64,000 bases of DNA from Echinometra lucunter (Eukaryota > Echinodermata > Echinoidea > Camarodonta > Echinometridae). How positions within the stretch are numbered: the stretch's first letter is position 1; every line of letters starts with the position of its first letter. The DNA lies in assembly GCA_029962745.1 (NCBI GenBank), contig CM057167.1, positions 15,889,785 to 15,953,784 on the forward strand, in the 5' to 3' direction. The position numbers were made by a program, and so were the translations under genes. The notes below the pieces were generated by a model, which saw only the letters and a list, made by a program, of their open reading frames with translations, was not told where the DNA came from and made no database searches. Below are positions 56,299 through 64,000 of the stretch, one piece after another.

Positions 56299-56342
56299 GG
56301 GGATTCACTAAAAAGCATAGCTTGTATAATGTGAATCCCCCT
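56299..56342 (-). promoter_or_regulatory. Conserved LINE 3'-UTR hairpin
   Basis: GGGGGATTCAC and GTGAATCCCCC pair perfectly over 11 bp around a 22-base loop. The loop contains an inner AAGC/GCTT stem. The copy at 51486-51528 keeps the fold with compensating changes. Confidence 0.7.
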
Positions 56343-56639
56343 AAAGGAAGAGAATAGAGGAGAGAGGGAGAGAGAGAGACGCAATGGTTGCTATTTGCCT
56401 ACGGAGATTTACTGAATAGATTAAAAAGAACAGGATAACTCACAGAACAAGACAAAACGAAAAATAATAGAATAAAATGAAAAAACAAAAACAAAAACAA
56501 AAACAAAACAGGACGACAAAAGGAGAAATAAACGTAAAATAGAATCAGGACAAATTTCGACCGAAAAGAGAGGATAAAACAAAATGATAGACTAACAAAA
56601 ATAACTTTACGTCTGAGAGGAGATGATACCGAGCGGGGA

Positions 56640-59600
56640 TTAGAAATGAAGACCTCGGTAGGATTTAAGTAAAACGTTTTTAAGTTTTCTTTTAAAAGAA
56701 TATATGGAAGGGCTGTTTTTTATGTTATTGTCGAGGGAGTTCCAAAATCTAGGGCCATCGAACATAAATGTACTCTTTGCTAATAAAGTTCTAAAACGGG
56801 GTAAATGAAATTCGTCAGATTGCCGAGTAGGGTAATTATGAAAAGACCGATTAAGAGGAAACATAGAATCAAATACACGTGGAAGTGTGTTTTTGTCAAA
56901 GTTAAACATAAATTGTCCTAAATGAAATAAATATAGGTCGTTTATCTTCAGCAATTTGCAATCAAAAAATAGTGGGTCAGTGTGTGAACGAAAAGCTGAA
57001 TTATGAATAACACGAAGGGACTTCTTTTGCAGTAATAACAGTCTATCTAAAATGGTTTGATGGGTGCTGCCCCAGGCAAGTATCCCATAATTCAAGTAAG
57101 GCAAGATCAGGGAAGAATATAGCATTAAAAGTGATGACGACGAAAAATGATATTTCAGTTTATTGATAATGCCAATATTTCGCGAAATAATCTTACATAT
57201 ACAATCTATGTGGTATTTCCAGGAAAGCTTATTATCAACGGTAACACCGAGAAATTTAATGAATGTGACACTTTCTAAATTAGTGTCATCTAAAACAATG
57301 TCCATGGGAAGTGTATCAATGGAATTGCTAAATAGCATATATTTAGTTTTAAGTAAATTAAGAGACAATTTGTTGGATCTTATCCATTGTGTGACTTTTA
57401 AAAGTTCATTATTAACAGTATTTACTAAGGTATGTGGATTTTTATGGGAATAAAATATATTAGAATCGTCTGCAAAAAGAATGAACGAAAGGATATCAGA
57501 TGATTTACAAAAGTCATTAATATAAATAATAAATAATAAAGGGCCTAACAGACTGCCTTGCGGGACTCCACAATTAATGTACTGCATGTTGGATGCATGA
57601 CCATTCAAAGATACAAATTGACGTCTGTCGGACAAGTAGCTTCTGAACCACTCCAAGGCCTTCCCGCGCACACCATAATGAGAAAGTTTATGTAATAAGA
57701 TATCATGGTTAATGGTGTCGAAGGCCTTGGAGAAGTCCAGAAAAATGCCGACTAGATGTGAGCAATTATCAAAAGCGTGAGCCACTTTATCAACGAAATT
57801 CAATAATGCATGTTCTGTGTTGTGTTTTTCTCTAAATCCAAACTGAAAGTTAGAAAAAATATTGTGAGATTTTAAAAAATCAATTGTTTTGCTATAAACA
57901 ACTTTTTCTAAAATTTTTGACAAGGATGATAATAAAGAAATTGGGCGATAATTACTGACACTTAACTTGTCACCCTTTTTGTATAATGGAATGACCTTGG
58001 CAATTTTCATGCGATCAGGGACTTGACCGGAGGTTAGAGAAATGTTAAAAATATATGTCAAAGGATCGACAATTTCAGATATTATACCTTTTAAAATAAA
58101 GTTATTGACATCATCATAACCAGGACTTTTTTTATTATTCAAATTAGATACAATATCAGTAATATCTTTTTTGACTACGGGAGTGAAAAATATTGAATTA
58201 GAATTAGGTGTACCTAGGTAATCATAAAAGTGTTTTGTTGAAGGGGGGATGTCTCTAGCTAGGTTAGTTCCTATAGATGAAAAATAGTCATTAAAAATAT
58301 TAGCTATATTATCAGGATCTCCAATAATATCACCGTTAGACCTTATTTCAGTTATATCGGACTTGTTATTGGATAAATTCATGGCTTGTTTAAGAACTTT
58401 CCATGTATTTTGAATGTCGTGTTTATACAGAATTATTTGATCAGTAAAATATTTTTTCTTTGCCAAACGTATTGTTTTGGTTAAAGTATTCTTATATGTG
58501 GTGTATTTAGTTTTTGCCTGAAGAGTACCTTTAAGTTTGGAATTATAATATAAATTATTTTTTCTGTTGATTGAACGCAAAAGTGCTTTAGATATCCAAG
58601 GAAGTCTTGGTGATTTTTTGTAGTTAGTTTGTCTATCTTTTACTTTTGGAATATGCTTATCTAATTCACTAATAAAAATATTCAGAAAGTTATTGAAGCA
58701 TATGTTTACATCATTATTGTTATAAATAGGTGACCAGTCAACAGACTCTAACGAAACACCCAGTCTTGCAAGATTCTCTGGAGTAGGTCTCCGCCTTGAT
58801 GGCTTCGAAGGATTAATACATGAGTGCTTAAGGGTAATATGTGACATAATAGGAAAGTGATCAGTCAGATCAGATAATATTATTTCAGAATCAGGAGTCG
58901 GCATGACGTTACAAAATATGTTATCAATAAGTGTTGCAGAGCGATCTGCAATGCGAGTGGGTTTTGATATTAATGGCAAATATGAAGATGTCAAAAATGT
59001 TTCAAGAAATTCATGGGCAGTATTGTTACTGTCATGCTTCAATATATCGATATTGAAATCCCCTAATATAAAAACATGTTTGTTCACCAACAATGGATTT
59101 CTAACCAAGTTAGAAAGGTAAAGTAAAAAATCATTATGATTAGAATTTGGTGGTCTATATATAACACCTATGATTATATTTTTGGAATTTGGGACATTGA
59201 GTTCGATAAAAAGTGACTCTACATATTCATTCATATTAGTGATTTCGTTGTGAATTTTGTATTCGTAATTGTGGGAAACATATAATGCAACACCACCGCC
59301 ATGTCTATCTTTCCTGTTATTAAAAACGAAATCATATTGATCTAGTGCAAATGGAATATTGGATTCATCAGTTAACCAAGTTTCTGTAAGTCCAATAATG
59401 GAAAATGAATTTCTAGATGAATTATTGTCTAATAGCAGTTGGAACTCTTCGAAGTGTTTATTTATGCTTCTTATGTTTAAATGTAATAAAGAAAAAATAT
59501 CTTTGGAGAATTGTCTAGTAGTGTTTTTGAATTGAAGTTCAGTGATGTATTCTGATGAAGGATTGCGAATTAAATCATGATCAGTGTGGAAATCAAGAAG

Positions 59601-59732
59601 TTCTGATGATGCATTAATGTTGTTTGCTACAAAGTGGTTGTACACCGAATTAACCTGAGGGTAGCCATTTGAATTACTAGGCGTATTTAAATTAATGGAG
59701 AGGTCATCATTACTCAAAGAATAAAACGGCAT
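56640..59732 (-). CDS. LINE polyprotein: endonuclease and reverse transcriptase (1030 aa)
   Basis: This enzyme nicks target DNA and copies its own RNA onto the nick. It is one uninterrupted frame from ATG at 59732 to TAG at 56640. The N-terminal AP-like endonuclease shows LLHLNIRSI, GLTETWL (about 117), VIYRPPNS, ILGDFNIDIL (about 224), TLIDNI and LTDHFP (about 290). The reverse transcriptase shows KVIPLYKKGDK, NYRPISLLSSLSKILE, FQFGFREKHNTEHAL, FLDFSKAFDTINHDIL (about 665), GVPQGSLLGPLLFIIYINDF, FADD (about 753), LSLNLLKTKYM and FLGVTVDNKLSW. The tail has YPTRQSDEFHLPRFRT and GPRFWNSL, common in CR1/L2/Rex-type elements. All catalytic residues are present. No separate ORF1 was recognised upstream. 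Confidence 0.95.
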   Translation of the reverse strand: MPFYSLSNDDLSINLNTPSNSNGYPQVNSVYNHFVANNINASSELLDFHTDHDLIRNPSSEYITELQFKNTTRQFSKDIFSLLHLNIRSINKHFEEFQLLLDNNSSRNSFSIIGLTETWLTDESNIPFALDQYDFVFNNRKDRHGGGVALYVSHNYEYKIHNEITNMNEYVESLFIELNVPNSKNIIIGVIYRPPNSNHNDFLLYLSNLVRNPLLVNKHVFILGDFNIDILKHDSNNTAHEFLETFLTSSYLPLISKPTRIADRSATLIDNIFCNVMPTPDSEIILSDLTDHFPIMSHITLKHSCINPSKPSRRRPTPENLARLGVSLESVDWSPIYNNNDVNICFNNFLNIFISELDKHIPKVKDRQTNYKKSPRLPWISKALLRSINRKNNLYYNSKLKGTLQAKTKYTTYKNTLTKTIRLAKKKYFTDQIILYKHDIQNTWKVLKQAMNLSNNKSDITEIRSNGDIIGDPDNIANIFNDYFSSIGTNLARDIPPSTKHFYDYLGTPNSNSIFFTPVVKKDITDIVSNLNNKKSPGYDDVNNFILKGIISEIVDPLTYIFNISLTSGQVPDRMKIAKVIPLYKKGDKLSVSNYRPISLLSSLSKILEKVVYSKTIDFLKSHNIFSNFQFGFREKHNTEHALLNFVDKVAHAFDNCSHLVGIFLDFSKAFDTINHDILLHKLSHYGVRGKALEWFRSYLSDRRQFVSLNGHASNMQYINCGVPQGSLLGPLLFIIYINDFCKSSDILSFILFADDSNIFYSHKNPHTLVNTVNNELLKVTQWIRSNKLSLNLLKTKYMLFSNSIDTLPMDIVLDDTNLESVTFIKFLGVTVDNKLSWKYHIDCICKIISRNIGIINKLKYHFSSSSLLMLYSSLILPYLNYGILAWGSTHQTILDRLLLLQKKSLRVIHNSAFRSHTDPLFFDCKLLKINDLYLFHLGQFMFNFDKNTLPRVFDSMFPLNRSFHNYPTRQSDEFHLPRFRTLLAKSTFMFDGPRFWNSLDNNIKNSPSIYSFKRKLKNVLLKSYRGLHF

Positions 59733-59750
59733 ATCAATTAAGGTATTCAC

Positions 59751-60537
59751 GGAAGTACAGTTAGCGTCTCAACATTCACTACTACTTTCGGCATTGAGTT
59801 AATAAAAGAAGAGTAATTAAGATAAAAGGTCCTGTGTGGGAACAAATAAGTAACAGACATACAGAGAAACGAAAACACATACATGTACAAACAAATAACG
59901 AATTCATAAAGCTTCGAGAGAGGGAAGCATTTACATGATTTAGCAGAAATCCTCGTAGGCAGAGCGGACGAACGCGTCAGAGAGCAAAGACAGTGAAGAT
60001 ACATCGTTGATAATTACTGGAGAGATGCCCAAAGAAAAAATCAGTATAATAAGAAATGCAAGTGATGAAATATAATGATACTCCATACAGGTGGGCAAAT
60101 AACAAGATTAAGCATAAGCAAAATCAATATCATGGACATGAAAACAGAAGAGGCGCCCATAATTTTTGTATCGTACAATTGAAAATAGATTGTCATTGTT
60201 GCTAATTTTGGTATAGACATGCAAACAAGAAAATTACTTAAAAAAAAAAAAAAACATATACATACACATACATGCACACATATACATATATATACACATA
60301 TACATATATATATATATATACACATACATACATATACATATACATACATCAGAGCAATGTATAACAAAGAAGAATCGCTATAAATGCATAAAAGCGAAAC
60401 AATTCGTAAGTTGCAAATTTCATCCAAAGGGCATGAAGGGAAGTACATGAAATTGTGAAACACTAAGGCATTTCCAAAAACAAGCAATAAAGTAAAGAGC
60501 GCGATACTGATGGTAGAGTCACTAGTGTTAGTGTTCT
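59751..60537. other. Stretch between the LINE ORF and the tandem array
   Basis: It may be LINE 5' UTR. It contains an A run and an (ACATAT)n-type stretch at about 60240-60350. A minus-strand frame (60598-60041) crosses that stretch and looks like low complexity. Confidence 0.4.
60255..60350 (+). repeat. (ACATAT)n-type low-complexity stretch
   Basis: Interleaved ACATAC, ACATAT and TATATA units. Confidence 0.85.
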
Positions 60538-63175
60538 TATGGACATTGCTCGGCCTTGGCTGACTGAAGTCACCAAAACCGAGCAATGCCCATACCAACT
60601 GGAATCAGGTGTACATATTAAGCAAATTACCTCCATACATTCTGAGAAACAACAGTCATTGTTACTATTTAGGATTGCAACACGGTAAATGTATGGATAA
60701 CAAATTCATGCAACATAGCATTGAGCGCTCTAAAATAGAAAGTGAATCGCTCAACCAAGAACCGTACAATGCCCATGCCAATAGGGTCTGGTTTTCACAT
60801 TGATGTTGAACAAATCAATGCATGCTTATATCTAAAAAGGCGTAATTGTGCTATAGATATGAACAACGTAAAGCCATGCACAGAATAAATGTATACAAGT
60901 GAAAACTTATATCAAAACATCATGCACTAGATAACAGGAGCATCGCCCAATCGAGGCAATCATGCCCAAAATTATACCAACAAGAGTCATGTGTTCAAGA
61001 TATATTAGTTTAGTTTGGCGATGGATCATTCAATGTTGAAATCGTTTAAAACACGCGGGAAATTACTCAATAACAAATAGTTCCTAAAACCTGCATTAAC
61101 GCATTCAAAAATACTTGTGAGTTATTATTTCGCCACCCAAAACGGAACGATATCCATACCAACAAGGGTCAGGTATTTACGTATAAACAGATACCCTTAA
61201 TAGAAGCAGTCTAAAAAATCAGCATTGTTGTTATTTTGATTATGAATGGGGTAAATGGCATTCAAACAAGATACTCAAACAGTTTGAAACAGACATCAAA
61301 GCCTGACCATTAGATAATCATGATAATAGGAGTATTGTAGGACCAAAGCCGAGCAATGCCCATGCTAACCAAAATATGCAATTAAAACATATTATCGCTC
61401 AACCAAAATCGAAAAAAATACAATACCAGTCAAGACCAGATGTTCACATTCTAAAGTCCTTCAAAACATGTTTAGAAGAAGCGGAATAAAGGACAATGTA
61501 AAGTCTTTCAAATAGATAATATATTCTTATATAGAGAGAGTTTGTCGATGGCGCTTTAATGTTAAAATACTTTTAAAAGCGCGGGAATTTGCTTAACAAT
61601 AAAAAGAATCAGAAAACATGCAATTAAAGCATTATAAAGCATCATGATTAATGAGCACCGTCCAACCAATACTGAACGATTCCCATACCAATCAGAGTCC
61701 GGTTTTCAAAACTGAACTAAAATTATCGTTAATGCGTGCCCTGAGAATGTAGTCATTGTATTTGAGAAAATGAACGAAGTAAAGGCATGCAAAGAATAAA
61801 TACATACAAGTGAAAACATGTATCAAAGCATCATGCACTGGATAACAGGAGCATCGCTCAATCGAGGCAATGTCCAAAGTTATACCAACAAGGGTAAACA
61901 AGTGTCATGTGTTAACCATGTTAACAGATTACATCTATTCATGCTTAGTAAAAGCGATAATGATACCATAATGAATATGAACAGAGTAAAGTCATGTGAA
62001 AAGGATATTATACTCGTTTAGTTTGGCGATGGATAATTCAATGTTGAGATTATTTAACAACAAATAGTTCCGAAAACCTGCATTAACGCATTATAAAATA
62101 CTTGTGAGTTATTATTTCGCCACCCAAAACCAAACGATATCTATACCAACCAGGGTCAGGTATTACGCATAAACAGATACCCTCAATATACTTAGAAGAA
62201 TCAGTCATTGTTATTAACAATATTAACAAGGTAAAGTCAGGTAGACAAGAGTATATAGTTTGGTGGACAATGAGACTACATGTAGAGTTGAAATTCTTTA
62301 AAACAGGATGAAAAGTTTTCATTAAAGTATGCGTACTATATTCCAACAAAACGATCTCAATGCCAACCAGAGTAAAGTTTTCATATTACAACTCTCCTAA
62401 AAATTCAGCATTGTTCTTATTTTGATTACGAACGGGGTAGATGGTATTCAAAAAAAGATATTCAATTAACAGTTTGAAACAGACATCAAAGTCCGAGCAT
62501 TAGATATTAGGTAATAGGAGTATTGTCGGATAAAAGCCGAGCAATGCCCGTGCCAACCAAAAATGTGCAATTAAAACATTATCGGTCAACCAAAACCGAG
62601 AAATTACCATACCAGTCAAGACCAGGTGTTAACATTCTAAGATCCTTCAAAACATGCTTAGAAGAAGCGGAATAAAAGACAATGTAAATTCTTTCAAATA
62701 GATAATAATTCTTATATATAGAGAGTTTGTCGATGGCGCTTTAATGTTATAATACTTTTAAACGCGCGGGAAATTGCTTAACAATAAAAAGAATTTAAAA
62801 CACGTGGGAAATTTGCATTAAAGTATTTCCCCCCTAAAAAAAAGCCTGCCTGGGTCATTACATGTATGAGTACGATATGCCAACAGAACGATCAAAATAC
62901 CAACCAGAGCACAGTGTTCATATAACAACTCTCCCAAAAATTTAGAATTGTTACTATTTTGATTACGAATGGGGTAAATGGCATTCAAACAAGATACTCA
63001 AACAGTTTGAAACAGACATCAAAGCCTGACCATTAGATAATCATGATAATAGGAGTATTGTCGGACCAAAGCCGAACAATGCCCATGCCAACCAAAAATA
63101 TGCAATTAAAACATATTATCGCTCAAAACCGAAAAATTTTCATACCAGTCAAGGCCAGGTGTTCACATTTACATA
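60538..63175. repeat. Degenerate tandem array, spacing about 180-200 bp
   Basis: About 15 boxes related to CCAAAACCGAGCAATGCCCA followed by TACCAACCAGGGTCAGGTGT and TCACATT recur near 60573, 60754, 60944, 61134, 61341, 61400, 61663, 61856, 62121, 62350, 62534, 62586, 62885, 63066 and 63122. Most spacings are 177-207 bp, some doubled or about 58 bp. Superimposed are longer duplications: 60894-61200 against 61803-62190, and 61220-61620 against 62405-62800 and 62945-63175. The array starts with an inverted pair of boxes at 60538-60594. No coding capacity is visible. Confidence 0.8.
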
Positions 63176-64000
63176 ATTTTTTTTTTTTTTTTTTTTTTTA
63201 AAGTCACGTTTTGCTATTAAAGCGTCAAACATGTAGACATGAAGGCTGACTTTCAAATTTGCATACAGCAAGCAACAATTTTAAATACATTGTGGGTATT
63301 TAATTCATTATAATGAATTTGATAGTAAAGTTTTCCAACCATTTATCAGGCAGACCAACTAATGTTGTCAGAGATAAACATGAAAATATGTGATTTCACA
63401 CACATATCAAAATGATAGGTCGACTTGAAAAAATGATTTTTTTTTTCACAATTTAATGGGCAAAAGAGCCTATTCAAATACACGTGGCACAGGCCGTGTA
63501 ATAAATGCAGGTTAACAACAACATTCAATTGAGTTAGGAGTCAAAATTATTGCCAAGGTATCGCAAAAATAGTTATTTAAGTTTTATCAATAGCATGACT
63601 AACTGAGAAATACACGAAAGAAAAAAAAAAAAAAAGAGAAATGGCATTCGAATATGCAATGTACACTAGCCATTGCAGTTACACAATTTGGTCGTTGATG
63701 CATAGTAGAGCTTTTTGGTTGTTGTTGTTTGCATCTATAGGCACATTTTGCACGAGAAAAGTGAATTGATAATTGATGTACAGAACTTTCGTCTTGTAAA
63801 TACCAATTCGAAAAAGAGAATATTACTATTTAATAACGAATATGAACGATTACATCATAACAAAACAAATGTAGATACATGTAATTGAGAAATTTCGGCA
63901 CTAGGCCCACATCCTCGCAATGAACATGTTCTACTACAAACGACATCGCCTAAAATTGAGAAAAAAAAGTTCAGTATAATAACAAAATGCTGGCCATATT
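63176..64000. other. AT-rich spacer
   Basis: It contains a T run at about 63178-63200 and an A run near 63620. No exon or repeat boundary is visible. Confidence 0.5.

Larger units (their letters stand above)
56101..59750 (-). mobile_element. CR1/L2-like LINE, apparently intact coding region and 3' end
   Basis: The element reads on the minus strand: one long ORF (to 56640), about 540 bp of 3' UTR with a strong hairpin at 56342-56299, AATAAA, and a terminal (TGAATC)4 tail at 56124-56101. Short tandem tails instead of poly(A) are typical of the CR1/L2 group. The 5' end is not defined; sequence upstream of 59750 may belong to its 5' UTR. Confidence 0.88.

Noticed and set aside
56640..59750. Host gene encoding a reverse transcriptase
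   Set aside because: Motif order, 3' hairpin, AATAAA and tandem tail are those of a LINE, and there are no introns.
60041..60598. 185-codon minus-strand frame upstream of the LINE, considered as LINE ORF1
   Set aside because: It crosses an ACATAT microsatellite (Tyr/Cys/Ile/Val runs) and shows no zinc knuckle, PHD, esterase or coiled-coil signature.
60538..63175. CRISPR-like or protein-coding repeat
   Set aside because: Repeat boxes are diverged with long variable spacing in an animal genome; no cas genes and no open frame, so it is a degenerate tandem array.

Overview
The window looks like about 64 kb of an AT-rich, repeat-dense animal nuclear genome. It has multi-exon genes with GT-AG introns, three metazoan protein families (an integrin alpha chain, a KLHL10-type BTB-BACK-kelch protein and a small two-pass membrane protein resembling TMEM249), one intact non-LTR retrotransposon and dozens of short foldback elements. 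The protein families, frequent ACATGTACATGT palindromes and many long C/G homopolymers suggest a marine invertebrate deuterostome, most likely an echinoderm. That placement is inference.

Layout. Positions 1-31 kb hold no coding exon that I can support. They contain transposon remnants, microsatellites and foldback elements, and probably form the very large first intron of the integrin gene. That gene's first coding exon is at 31011-31171 on the minus strand, so its other exons would lie at lower coordinates or outside the window. Positions 36.1-41.1 kb carry a complete five-exon minus-strand gene (230 aa, TMEM249-like), reassembled here from exons too short to stand out alone. A 500-N assembly gap lies at 41407-41906. 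Positions 45.25-55.04 kb carry a complete nine-exon minus-strand KLHL10 homologue (648 aa). Its exon phases all agree and the summed length is a multiple of three. Positions 56.1-59.75 kb hold a CR1/L2-like LINE on the minus strand with an unbroken endonuclease plus reverse transcriptase ORF and a short terminal repeat. Upstream of it on its sense strand (60.5-63.2 kb) is a degenerate tandem array with a spacing of about 190 bp.

Biology. KLHL10 in vertebrates is a spermatid Cullin-3 adaptor, and TMEM249 in mammals is part of the sperm CatSper complex. If the second identification holds, two sperm-related genes sit side by side on one strand; whether that means co-regulation is unknown. Introns and spacers are filled with non-autonomous elements from at least eight families. 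They include hAT-like MITEs with 8-bp target duplications, three or more TTAA-duplicating families, a mariner-like element with 400-bp arms, a family with ends like GGGNNCNGTTTCATRAA and a central GATTGGCTGA box, and foldback minisatellites built from 21-bp units with a 6-bp target duplication of one repeated sequence.
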